Source: Mytilus californianus (taxonomy: Eukaryota > Mollusca > Bivalvia > Mytilida > Mytilidae). Taken from it: DNA of 64,000 nucleotides. The notes under the pieces were generated by a model that was given only the letters and a program-made list of their open reading frames with translations, was not told the DNA's origin and did not search any database. Below are positions 33,044-43,590 of this stretch, in pieces. Location: assembly GCF_021869535.1 (NCBI RefSeq), contig NW_026262604.1, positions 56,320,247-56,384,246 on the forward strand, read 5' to 3'. Position numbers and translations under genes: made by a program. Positions within the stretch are counted from its first letter, which is position 1. Every line of letters begins with the position of its first letter.

Positions 33044-33255
33044 ATAAATGGAAGACAAACTGACAACGCCATGGCAAACATCAGTCTACAAAATACAACA
33101 TTGACAACTTAAGAATGAGCAATTCAAACTCCACGTACAAAAAGTTGGAGATATCTCAGGTGCTTCAAAATGGTAAGCAAACACCCGTCGTGTTGCTCTT
33201 GCAAGTTCAAATTCGGTATTAAGTCTTATTCTGTGATGTCACATTTGAGGAAAAG
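33044..33255 (-). repeat. Mussel interspersed repeat B, reverse copy
   Basis: GGAAGACAAACTGACAACGC, ATCTCAGGTGCTTC and ACACCCGTCGTGTTGCTC mirror 29085-29335. Confidence 0.75.
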
Positions 33256-33864
33256 AAGACGAGATTGTAATTGCAAAAATTGGAGCATATTCGTCATCAT
33301 CTGTGAATATATTTCATAACAGTCTTTCTACTCATGATGGCGTCCGTTAAACTTTTGAAGGGATGACTTCAACTTGAGAAAAGAGGTAATTATAATTCCT
33401 TATCATGAGCAAAACAGGAACCGAAACCAACTTTTACGGCGGTCAGTTTTTATTGGTTTGAGGAACCCTGGGAGAACCACGATGACCAATCTTCGACTAG
33501 AAAACAGCCAATCTTTAATTAGTCAATTAAAACCGTAGTCGAACGCACCTTGTCATTAGCGGATTTCGAACACACAACCTTAAATTAAATAATGACGATA
33601 AACAAACAATAGTCAAAACATTAAACTGAAAACTACAGACTAACATTCCATTATTATATCGTCCAGAACATGCATGAAATATTTGCCACTAAGCATTAAG
33701 CAAACAACGATCAATCAATCCATTGCCAAGTAAATTATGATGACAAATGATTTAACGACAAAAAAGAAATTTTTACTGCTCCAATCATAAGTTATGGTCA
33801 AGTACCCTCTTTCATAACTTTTTGTTCATAGATCGAAGTCAGTATTGTCCAGGTGAGTTAATAT
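33256..33864. other. Intergenic, nothing recognised
   Basis: No gene or clear repeat. ORFs are short and open on both strands. Confidence 0.4.
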
Positions 33865-34005
33865 AAAAATAAGAAGATGTGACGTAATTGACAATGAGAC
33901 AACTCTCCACCAGAGACCAGATTAAATAGAAGTTAACAACCATAGGTCACCATACGGCCTTCCTCAATGAGTAAAACCCATACCGCATAGTCAGCTTTAA
34001 ACCCA
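33865..34005 (-). repeat. Mussel interspersed repeat A, reverse copy
   Basis: ATAAGAAGATGTGACG, ACAATGAGACAACTCTCCAC, ATACGGCCTTCCTCAATGAG and CATACCGCATAGTCAGCT. Confidence 0.8.
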
Positions 34006-35433
34006 TAATATATATGTACAGTTACATTATTTGTTTAAATGAAACTACAAAAATATAGGTATGATTTTAAGTCAAAACACGAATGTATTTTAATGTTTCT
34101 CACATTTGATGAAATAAAACAGTTAAATGAAGAAGTAAAAAATTGATCTAAACATATACACTTTTTAATTTTTTTCGCTGTAAATTCATTTCCATGCAGA
34201 CCACTGGTCACGACTTGTAAAAAAAAACGTTAAGTACATTGTTTTCCATATTCCCCAGAAAACTTTATTACTGGCATTACTGGACGTTTATCAAACACAA
34301 ATCAATCACTCGGACAGGTTTATTTCAATCGCACCAAGACCCAATAATGATTCAAAATATTGGGTAGGAATACAATGTACATGTAATATATATTATATAT
34401 ATATGTGTGTGCTACATATAGTTTTACAAATTAAATTTTAAAAATAACATATTACAAACTACATTTTACAAATTGTTTCTAGTATGACAAAGAAAAAGTT
34501 ACGAAACCAATAGCTCCAGCTATAATAAAAGCAAAACAAAAAGCAAAACAAAAACAATCGATACCATACTGCGCAAAAGCATTTGTTAAAATTTGTTTAA
34601 TTGTCTTTCTGCAATGAACTTTATAATGCATGCATTAAAGCTACATCAGTGTTTCACTCGACGAAAAGTGATGTTAATATCTTTACAATGTATGCCAATA
34701 TGGTGAAATGTACTTTTACAACAGATCGTGTGAAGATATTTGTCCCATAGGATTTACATGAAATATGTCGTTAAGCATTTTGCCTTTCAAATCAAACATA
34801 ATATGTTTTTGTGTTCTTTCAAACAAAAAATTTAGTTTGACGGTATCACATTGATTTTCTTTTCTTTCGTACTAGACTTAAACGTCATATGCATGTAACG
34901 TGTAACGTGTTCTATTTAAAGCTGTAAATATCATAAGCCTATGTAGGTATATAAACATCAAAATTTATGGATAAACAATAAAAGAGTGTGATGCCATGAT
35001 GATGGTTTATTTGATAGGTGGCAGGATCAAACAAAGGCAACTTTAGGAGTAAGACTTGTAAACAGTCTTTGCATTTATCATATATGTAGCTACTGAAGGG
35101 GGGGTCGGACTCCTTTTCCCCCTAAATCTGCCTCTGCCATTCAAACATCCCTTGGCGTTATTTGAATATACAATGAGAACACTATAATATTTTGAGATTT
35201 ATTTTATCTTACTACCTCTAAAAATGTTAATGGTCATTTAAATCAAGTTAGTCACTTCTGTGTTGAGGTGGCTTGTTGAAAAAAAAAACGTGAACGTTTG
35301 CGTGTTTCAGTAGATTGAATGTACTAGTCATGAATTTAACGACCATTGTTTGGTGTTTATTAAAGACCTTCGATAGATTATACCGGAGAAAATATGTGGA
35401 GTAAACGTCAAGGAGATAGCAATATAACTTGAA
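34006..35433. other. AT-rich intergenic DNA
   Basis: Holds a TATATATATATGTGTGTG microsatellite near 34380-34412 and a G-run at 35096. No gene recognised. Confidence 0.4.
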
Positions 35434-35625
35434 AATAAGATGATGTGGTATGATTTTCAATGAGACAACGCTCTACTAAAGACCAAATGACACAGAAGTA
35501 AGCAACTATATTCACCGTACAGCCTTCAACAATGAGAAGAACTCATACCGCAAAGCAAGCTACATTTATACTAGAACCCGAAATGTCAAATGTAAAACAA
35601 TTCAAATGAGAAACCTAACGATTTA
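35434..35625 (-). repeat. Mussel interspersed repeat A, reverse diverged copy
   Basis: AATAAGATGATGTGGTATGA, CAATGAGACAACGCTCTAC, CCTTCAACAATGAGAAGAAC and CATACCGCAAAGCAAGCT. Confidence 0.75.
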
Positions 35626-36080
35626 TGTTGCGAACAAAAAACATATATCATACCCAATCATAATAAATATTTTCTTGAATAATCTTATAGTAGTAATGAT
35701 GCTGTTACAGATTAAAACAGAACACCTAAGGGAGTTAACTCTTTAAAAATCAACGTTTTAATTATATACTATCAATAATGAGAAATCAAAGCCTCTCAAT
35801 GATCAAAATTAGTGTTTGTCAATCTGCTATATATCCAACGAAATTATTCCTGTAAATTGTGTTGTTCAAATTTTTGTCATCAGGTCAAAGTAAATTTGTC
35901 AAAATTTTATGAAAATTAAATGAACAAAATCTATGTTAGTCAAAGTGTTGTGTACCCCCTTGATTAATTGAAAAATTCAAGTTTGCAATGTGAGCTTTTT
36001 CATGCAAAAAAATTGTTGAATCGTACACAAACCTATAGTAAGAACATTCTGAAAATTCCAATTCAGATTTTGTTTTTGTC

Positions 36081-36881
36081 CGGCGTTTTGCATTTGCGCC
36101 GATTTGCATTTCATTTGCGCCGATTTGTTAATTCATTTGCGCCGATTTTTATTTCATTTGCGCCGATTGTGTACAGGTGGATTACAATTGAATGTTATTT
36201 CTTATTTCTTATCTATCATTATAAATCTCTTCTGTTGACAATTATAACATGTATATAGCTGTTGTCCCCTGCTCACCACGGGGAGGTGAAATAAGGATTT
36301 CAAGCAATAGAAGTCAATTTATGCGAATGAAACGATTCAGGACTGTTATTTGTCCTCTTACAATTTTCAACGGGTGTAGCTGCCAAGAAATAAGGTGAAT
36401 AACGTGAAGTTAAGCATATATAAATACTTTAATACTACGTATAGTCTAAGAATGCATGACATCTGTCATCAGAAGGAGCTTCAGACCTAATGTCAAACGT
36501 GAAGCAGTCCTCGATTTCATCTGGGGGATGAATGATAGCCCAAAAATTGAGATAGCCATTTACCAGTGTCACTTGATTTGTCTTTATACTCTGTTTAAAA
36601 ATGTATACTTAAACCAACAGACTGGATTTTCCCCCACCAGTTTATGTGCCAGATGAAAACGACAACAATCTGTTTGCAGGGGAAAACAGTTATATACATG
36701 TTATAATTGACAATTTATAACATATGTACAACTGGCTAATGGAAGAGGTTTTAATATTGATAACTAAAAAATAACATTCACCTGTAATTTACCTGTGCTT
36801 AATCGGCGCAAGTGAAAGAATCAAATCGGCGCAAATGAAAGATCGAAACTTCTTAAAATCGGCGCAAATGTCATACGCCCG
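36081..36881. mobile_element. Non-autonomous hAT-like element with iterated subterminal motif
   Basis: The flanks TTTTTGTC (36073-36080 and 36882-36889) are a perfect 8-bp target-site duplication. The left end CGGCGTTTTGCATTTGCGCC and the complement of the right end, CGGGCGTATGACATTTGCGC, form imperfect inverted termini. CATTTGCGCCGATTT is repeated four times at the left (about 36091-36168, period 21-22) and three times inverted at the right (36801-36870). 8-bp duplications and subterminal arrays suit the hAT superfamily. No transposase is encoded in the 801 bp. Confidence 0.75.
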
Positions 36882-36889
36882 TTTTTGTC

Positions 36890-37964
36890 ACAAAACGACT
36901 TTTTTCCGATTTCGGTTCAAGTGGGTAGAAATCATCATATTTTTGTCTACAGAAAACCCCCAAAAAACAATTTTTCACCAATGAAGGAGAACAATTATAC
37001 GATAGAGAGAACGATATATGTATTAAAAAATGGAAAAAATCAATACTTGTGATAAAATTATAATTTATTCTCTTGAAAAATGCAAACACTGCCGATCATT
37101 TTACTTTAAAGAAAATCTTTAACTTATTTTTCGGTATTAAAGCACAGAGCAACTGAAATTTACAAAAACAGTATGTTGATAGAAGGTATCAGGTTAATAA
37201 AAAGCTCTGTCTTAAAAAGAAAGAAAAACCGACAGTTTATCATCACACCTTTATTTTATTAGTTATTTGCAAATCGATCGAATGGGCAAAGGAAGACAAT
37301 TCTAATAACACAAGTTTCCGTATTGAAAAGATTGGATTTGTAAAATTAATTGAAAAAAAAGAAGATTTATTACACGGAAATGCAAGGATCTGGACGGGTG
37401 AACTTTGCAAACGTCTTCGCAACTAAGTACCTAGAACGAACTTTTAGAATAATATATTCTTATTTCTAAACTGACTACTAGCATTGAAATTTCGTCTCAC
37501 AAAGAGGTTTTTCAGTATTAAGACTTCGCATTGTTTTTGTCGTTAATGCGTGATTTCTTTTTCTCTTTTGAATTTCCCGATTTGGATTTCATAGTATTCA
37601 CACATGGTTTTTGGTTGGGTTTAGATTGCTAATTAGTAGTTTTGTAGATTGGTGGTTGTGTCTTTGTCTTTTTGTTGTCTTTTTGTCTATCTATTTTTGA
37701 TTCTCCATTTAGTATTTGCCGCCTTTTTTTTTCTTTTTTGAAGACTATAAATTATGTTGACCTCTCGATGTCTTGCGCTTTTTCTTTTTGATGTCCCATT
37801 GACGTATACAAAAAGATGTTATTTCATTCATATAAAACATCTGAATAGGGAATTAATTATAACAATAAAAGAACAAGTACTGCTAAGATTGAGTTCGTTT
37901 TCCCTTTTTATTACTTTAACTCTGGATAAAAGACATGTTTCACCTCGCAACATTATTTTTGTAA
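36890..37964. other. Intergenic, AT-rich
   Basis: No gene recognised. From about 37500 the T-rich phrases (TTTGAATTTCCCGATTTGGA) look like further mussel repeat sequence. Confidence 0.4.
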
Positions 37965-38231
37965 CTGTACCAAGTCAGGTGCACCTTTTTCGGTGGTTAT
38001 CGTTGGTTTCTGTCTTTTTGTTACTGTACCAAGTCAGGTGCACCTTTTTTAGTGGTTATCGTTGGTTTCTGTCTGCCATATTTGTTTTGGGTTTATTATT
38101 TTATCAGGCGTTGGGTTTTCTCTTTTGATTTGTTTTACGTTTTGTAATTCTGGGACCTTTTAACTTTACTATACAGCATGGGTTTCGCTCGTTGTTGAAT
38201 GCCAATGAATGCCTTATAGATGTGTACATAA

Positions 38232-38400
38232 ATTCATCATAGATAACAGGACTAAAATTGTGTACGCCAGACGCGCGTTTTTATACAAAAGACTCACCAG
38301 TGACGATCGAATAAAAAAAGTTAAACAGGCCAAAAAAAGTACGAAGTTGAAGTTCATTGAGGACCCCGAAAGGTTTTGCCAAATACAGCTAAAGTAATCT
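38232..38400 (-). mobile_element. Retrozyme-type repeat copy
   Basis: AATTCATCATAGATAACAGG, TGTACGCCAGACGCGCG, a decayed hammerhead and GTTGAAGTTCATTGAGGACC form the sequence I associate with bivalve hammerhead-bearing repeats. It is inserted in repeat A. Confidence 0.55.
38265..38305 (-). ncRNA. Hammerhead ribozyme remnant
   Basis: Minus strand: stem I CGTCA/TGGCG kept, CTGGTGA in place of CTGATGA, stem II 3' strand ATAA rather than AGAC, GAAA lost. Inactive relic. Confidence 0.6.
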
Positions 38401-38504
38401 TTTCTTGGGATAGACCCTCGTCCTTTGGTTTCTGGTGGGTACATGTAGTTGTCTCATTGGCAATCGTATCACGTATCCTGACTTTTATAGAGGAAAGTAA
38501 TATA

Positions 38505-38627
38505 CATAAAATTGAGAATGGAAATGGGGAATATGTCAAAGAGACAACAACCCGACCAAAGGGCAGAAAACAGCCGAAGGCCACACATGGGTCTTCAACA
38601 CAGCGAGAAAATCCCGCACCCGGATAG
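38505..38627 (-). repeat. Penelope-like 3' tail repeat, reverse copy
   Basis: AGAATGGAAATGGGGAATAT, CAAAGAGACAACAACC and AAAATCCCGCACCCGG mirror 51980-52115. Confidence 0.65.
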
Positions 38628-38714
38628 ATGTATAGATATAATAATTGAAGATTTTAAGTATTATAATTTTATTTAAAACTATAAATAAATTACATATACA
38701 TCTGAAATAACAGA

Positions 38715-39179
38715 TTAATATGAAACAATCTTTAAAAAGTCATACACAAAATCTTTGATTCCGTATACACGTTTTTCAGTAGTTTGATCAGAAAATAAGT
38801 CCTTAGCCCTGGAAAAAATTGACTTAGAACTTTTCTTGAAATTCTTTTCCATTTCCGAAACGAATGTTTGAATTGTATTTTCTCTACGCTCTGTTCCTTT
38901 CTTTTTCTTGATAATATTATGATCATGATTTTTTATTAAACTGTCAGTATCATCATGTGAAGGCCATCTATTTCTCGGTAACCTCTGATCTCCAAATGAT
39001 TCAGAGTTCAGTCTACCGTTCCGCTCGTTCCTGTATACTATCTGAGTATTCGGGAAATCAGTATTGGGACGAACATATACTCTTAATACATTGTTGTCTG
39101 GTCCGTCAGCAAGTCTGGTATATTGTTCGAATATATTCTTGTAGTTTGACATATGATGATCTTGCATTTGAAGAAAATC
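38715..39179 (-). CDS. Terminal exon of the secreted-protein gene
   Basis: 155 codons including the stop, phase-0 acceptor at 39180-39181. Distinct from nearby random frames by its even amino-acid use, a proper splice acceptor and a poly-A signal just after it. Confidence 0.6.
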   Translation of the reverse strand, partial: DFLQMQDHHMSNYKNIFEQYTRLADGPDNNVLRVYVRPNTDFPNTQIVYRNERNGRLNSESFGDQRLPRNRWPSHDDTDSLIKNHDHNIIKKKKGTERRENTIQTFVSEMEKNFKKSSKSIFSRAKDLFSDQTTEKRVYGIKDFVYDFLKIVSY

Positions 39180-42100
39180 CTGAAATTGAATTAAAATAAT
39201 TAAATAAATATTTTTCATTTATGATGTACATTTATTTTAAAGTCATATGAAACTTCAAATTAAAAAAAAGTTGAATATGTTTTATATACTTGAACGGCTA
39301 AGTTTTACTATAAGATAAGTGAAATAAATGTACCCAAGCTGTCCTGTAAAAGAAAGTCCTATGTACTATCAAAATCTTCATAACTGTACTGCTATTGAAT
39401 TATTGTCTTCCCGTACACTAATTCGCCGATATTTCCCCGTATGCAGTGACCATAACTACAAGACCTCTCGTTAGAAACTCGGCCAACGCACAGCGCAAGT
39501 GCAAGGGAAAAACCGTGATAACAGAATGTAAACAAACGTGTACTGGAAGGTAAATAGTAATAACTGATTCTTTTGAAAAAAAAAAATTTATAAAACAAGC
39601 CATTTAACAACTGTTAAGGAAAAGTTTAATTAACAAAATGGGAAGGCATGGAAAATATAAAAAGCTCGTTCAATTCACTTATTTGTCACGTGCTCTGTGT
39701 TGATTGTTTATCAAAGTCACGATCCGGTAAACTTCGGCAACAAACTCGAAAGTTAATTAGCTTGCGATCAACAATCACTGAATGAAATATTAACACAAGA
39801 CACTTTAAATTTGCAAAACACTCATTTGCAAATCCGCCGCCGCCCTTTCTTAAAGATACGGGGTCATGTAAATAACCAAAATGTGTAGAATAACATGGGA
39901 TTCATTAATTTATCCCATGTGACAGAAAAAATCCCATGGGACAAATAAAATCCCATGGGACAAATAAAATCCCATGTGACAAAATAAAAATCCCATGGGA
40001 TTCAAATTATAAATAAACAGTAATGTGTATGTTAAAATGAATTCTGTTTGGTTGTAAACTGTTATAAATTTATAAAATAGTTGATGTACAATTTTGATTT
40101 GATTATATTAAAAATTGTATGAAAATATGTAAAAATTATTTTTCATTAGTTAATAAATGCTACTGTTTATTTCATAAATATCTGTTGTCTTTCCTGTCAT
40201 TCAGCATTGTCTGATGGTAATGTATAGTTCATTTTAGGGCCATTCAGTACATTTGTCAATAATACGCTAAAGCTTAGTAATAAATATTTAAAAAAAAACG
40301 TGCATACAGGACTTAAGTTTCGTATATATATGCATGCATTGGTTAAATAAATTCGATAACATTAAAATTACAAGAAACTAGTTTCATATGACTTTAAGAG
40401 CGATCAAAAGTTTAGTCACCCTTTAAAAGTTACGATTTCTGATAGGCCCTTTAAGTTACTTTTTCTATTGCTTGTATGTGAATAACATGAGTATAAGTGA
40501 TTGCTTTTGGTCCGCTCTTTGGTGTTCGAAATTTGTTTCTAGTTTTCTGATTGATCAGGATGTTCTCCTTGTCCAAGTCTTACTGATACAATCAGTCTAA
40601 AAACATCATTGAAATTCATATTATAACATCGGATATAAAACAATAACAGCATAGACATGCTTGCACCTTGTTCTCGTGCTGAGAACTATTTTCTAACGTC
40701 CTTATTCTACGTTCTATATGCATGTATCTGCTTCTTCTCCTAAACCGACCTTACTAATCAGCGACAAGAAGATAAAAAATAGCGACAAAAAGACAAATTT
40801 AATGTCAAGAAAATTTATATACAGAATTAAATCCAAGAAATGATAAAAACCGTCAACAAATTACAGTTGATTGTTTTAAAAAGTTTAATTTTTTTTGCTA
40901 TTTAAACTCTGCACCGATTTTCTGTTAATTATAACAATACAGACTTTTGAGTTTTTCAGAGCCATAATACAATAACTTTAACCCCTGCCTCCAACAGTTA
41001 CATGTATTTGTATCCGAGGACAATCAGTATTATGGCTGTTTAAGACTTGTTTGTCTTTTCGGCGTCTTCCGGTTTTTTTGGCCATGAGTTTTAAGTTTCT
41101 CTTCGACTTATATGTAAGAGTTTGAAATGTCCCCTTGGTATCTTCCGCCTCTTTTTCAATAAACATCAGTTTGTTAATTGATTATTTATTGATATAGAAG
41201 AATTCCACAAGAAAGGGACATGTAGCGAGTTTATGCGATCCAGTTTGCCATCTGCCAATTAAGGACTGACATTTGCAACCATCTTGCGATGTTTATTGTA
41301 GTACTATTTCATCACACCAGGTATCCCGATCCGAAATACGACAAGGAGATCCGAATGACGAGGAGCAATAACAGATGTCAGACCACTACTTCACCCACTT
41401 CAATGTAAAAGTAGCCCTTACCTGACAAAAATAGTACTTTTGATGTCATTGTTTACTAAAATATAACCAACAAATTTGCAGAAATGAAACTTTTGGTGAA
41501 AGAGAAATATATTTAGACCCATTTTGAGCCAAAATTCACTTGTCTATGAATTTGAATTAAAAATTGAAGATTAATACGCTCCATAAAATATTTATTTACG
41601 ATTTCCAGAAAACCAGGGGTTAATTTTAGTAGCAGTTGCCGAACGGTGGTGTTTCATTACAGGACTTAAAACATTGGTTGAAAATTGGCATGTAAATGGT
41701 GATACATGTACAATTCAGGATATGTGCCTGGTTTCTATGAATTTAAACTTAAGGTGAAATCTTTAGAAAGCTGTGACGATGGAAGAAGAAAAAATGGGGA
41801 TTTTGAATAGGTGGTCTGTCACCTAAACGAGACCGCAAACGATGGGGAAGTAAAATGAAGATCATTGTGCTCTTTTATCTTTTATACAGGATATGGCAAA
41901 CCGGAAAAAAATTTACTTCCCCACCGTTTCTGGTCTCGTGTTTACTTGCTCCTCGGCATTCGGATCCCTCCGCGGATTTCGGATTGGGAGGCCCGATATG
42001 TTCATACTTTGATTTACTTTGATTTATTACAGTTAATCAAACGAATAAAATTACAGATATGTATCTTTATACTTTATGTATAATTCTTGTTAAAAAAAGT

Positions 42101-42280
42101 ATAATGTCTGGGGATCCCCCGTATTTCATTGCTTAAACTTTTCCATCAAATAATAGGTTGATCAAAATACGAAAAAAAAATGTTTAATACTACCTTGTCT
42201 GGAATAAACGCAGCCATAGTTAACTCAAATCCAAGAACAAATATGATTGCACAAACAACAGAATATTTCAACACAGACAT
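38715..42280 (-). CDS. Probable two-exon gene for a small secreted, highly charged protein
   Basis: Exon 1 (42194-42280) begins with a signal-peptide-like MSVLKYSVVCAIIFVLGFEL, ends AAFIPDK and is followed by a GTAGTA donor. The last exon (38715-39179) follows a TTCAATTTCAG acceptor and codes DFLQMQDHHMSNYKNIFEQY and onward to TAA 38715-38717. Both junctions are phase 0, giving about 183 residues. The mature part is rich in Asn, Arg, Lys and Asp, with a KKKKGTERRE stretch; no cysteine framework or known domain is seen. AATAAA lies about 42 bp beyond the stop (38668-38673, minus strand). The 3-kb intron carries repeats and could hide further exons. I do not recognise the family. Confidence 0.5.
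39892..40005. repeat. About 20-bp minisatellite (ATCCCATGGGACAAATAAA)
   Basis: Five or six variants of ATCCCATGGGACAAATAAA or CCCATGTGACA in the intron of the secreted-protein gene. CCCATGGG is itself palindromic. Confidence 0.85.
40985..41165 (+). repeat. Mussel repeat B, diverged copy
   Basis: TTTCTCTTCGACTTATATGT, CCCCTTGGTATCTTCCGCC and the upstream GTTTGTCTTTTCGGCGTC are the repeat B end. Confidence 0.6.
41323..41996. mobile_element. Terminal-inverted-repeat element (about 670 bp) in an intron
   Basis: The left end TCCCGATCCGAAATACGACA and onward to GACGAGGAGCAA, and the complement of the right end, TCCCAATCCGAAATCCGCGG and onward to GCCGAGGAGCAA, match over about 45 bp. A second inner inversion (GGGGAAGTAAA near 41838 and TTTACTTCCCC near 41911) forms a hairpin inside the right part. 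No transposase. No clear target duplication was found. Confidence 0.65.
42194..42280 (-). CDS. First exon (signal peptide) of the secreted-protein gene
   Basis: 29 codons. The hydrophobic core VVCAIIFVLGFEL ends near a plausible cleavage after TMA. Donor GTAGTA at 42193-42188. A CTATAGAAGG TATA-like box lies about 35 bp upstream. The frame stays open for 11 codons upstream of the ATG, so an internal-exon reading cannot be excluded. Confidence 0.5.
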
Positions 42281-42431
42281 TCCAGACTTTGGTGTATTCC
42301 GATGTGTATCCTTCTATAGTTTGTTGTACATGTAGTTTTGTTTAATACTTATTAATTATCATTGATTGACAAGTTATATCATATGTAATAAATACGGATA
42401 ATTATCAATTGTATGACATAATGTGACGTAC

Positions 42432-42664
42432 AACAAAAGTATTATCGTCCAACCACCCTTCATTGAACAGTTGCGTGCTAATAGGTGTTGTATTGTACAT
42501 GTAAACAAATTCTAGTTCACCTCTATCTATTTCGGAATCGTTTACTTTCATTTCCGGAATCTTGAATTTGACTCCATATAATATAACCACGAGAAGAACT
42601 ATAATACATACATGTAATTGGAAATTACTTCCATGTATCAATTTTTCAATATCATTCGTTTTTT
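42432..42664 (-). other. Candidate exon with a transmembrane segment
   Basis: The minus-strand reading has LHVCIIVLLVVILYGVKF as a membrane helix, then an acidic, extracellular-looking part (LEFVYMYNTTPIS with an NTT sequon). It is bounded by a possible TTAACAG acceptor (42665-42666) and GTACGT donor (42426-42431). It could belong to the gene at 38715-42280 or to another gene, or be chance; the polypyrimidine tract is poor. Confidence 0.25.
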
Positions 42665-43379
42665 CTGTTAATCAAATTCGGTATCGCTACCTACACCAGG
42701 TTTTAATGAAAACATTACAGTACATGAAGTCTTCATGCACATTTACATGAAATCAAAATATTCACTTAACGTTGAATAATTCTTTATGCAAAACTTTTAA
42801 CATCCATGGAAATTATGAAAATTATTCTCAGAATATTCATTCTATTTCATAAATTTAAAATATTTCCCTTTAGTCAATAAGTTTAATTGAATTTATTATG
42901 TCATGAACTAAAATCCCATATGACTGTGTGACCAGAAATTCAATCAGGTGTGACTACGCATGCTTAACGCTGTTTGTATGCAATGAGATTTAAATGGAAT
43001 TTCATTACAATTTTTTTTTTAAATTACTGAAATTATACAATATTGTTCAAAGGTAAAAATGGACTTCATCAATGAACAAAACGAATTCTGTTAAAAGGCA
43101 CCGGTATGACAAAATGTGAAACAATTTAAACGAGAAAACTACCTACATGGTTTATCCTAAAAACAAACGTTGATATAGGTAAACCACGAATTTAATGTTC
43201 AACAAAGTATACATTTAGTCCTCTATGTAGACTTTGGTAAATCCATGAAATCAAATACCGACATAAATACACTGTTCCTTACATCCACGAAAACTAGTAC
43301 CCTTGAAAATAAATCCACAATTCAATGACTTGACTTAAGTTAAAACAATAAACGGAAAAAAATATGCCAGACAAATTTT
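42665..43379. other. AT-rich intergenic DNA
   Basis: Nothing recognised. Confidence 0.4.
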
Positions 43380-43590
43380 AACGACAACCACTTATTTACA
43401 AGCTCCTGACTTAGGACAGGCATTTCCGAAATGAGGTGGGATTCGGTATGCTTAAGGGCGCTCAATCCACGACCTTGGACATTGGTAAACTCTTGTGCAA
43501 CTGGACTTGGTGGGGTTCGTGTTGCTCAGTCTTTAGTTTTCTATCTTGTGTTTTGTAGAATGTTGCTACTTTTCTTTCCCCGTCGTGTTT
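43380..43590 (+). repeat. Repeat C and repeat B fragments
   Basis: 43380-43450 carries CTCCTGACTTAGGACAGGCA (repeat C). 43495-43590 carries TTGGTGGGGTTCGTGTTGCT (repeat B). Confidence 0.7.

Larger units (their letters stand above)
37965..38470 (+). repeat. Mussel repeat A copy interrupted by a retrozyme-like insertion
   Basis: ACTGTACCAAGTCAGGTGCA occurs twice (period 58-59, about 37966 and 38024), followed by TTATCGTTGGTTTCTGTC and GCATGGGTTTCGCTCG. The repeat is broken at about 38230-38400 by other sequence and then resumes with AGTTGTCTCATTGGCAATCG. Confidence 0.7.
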
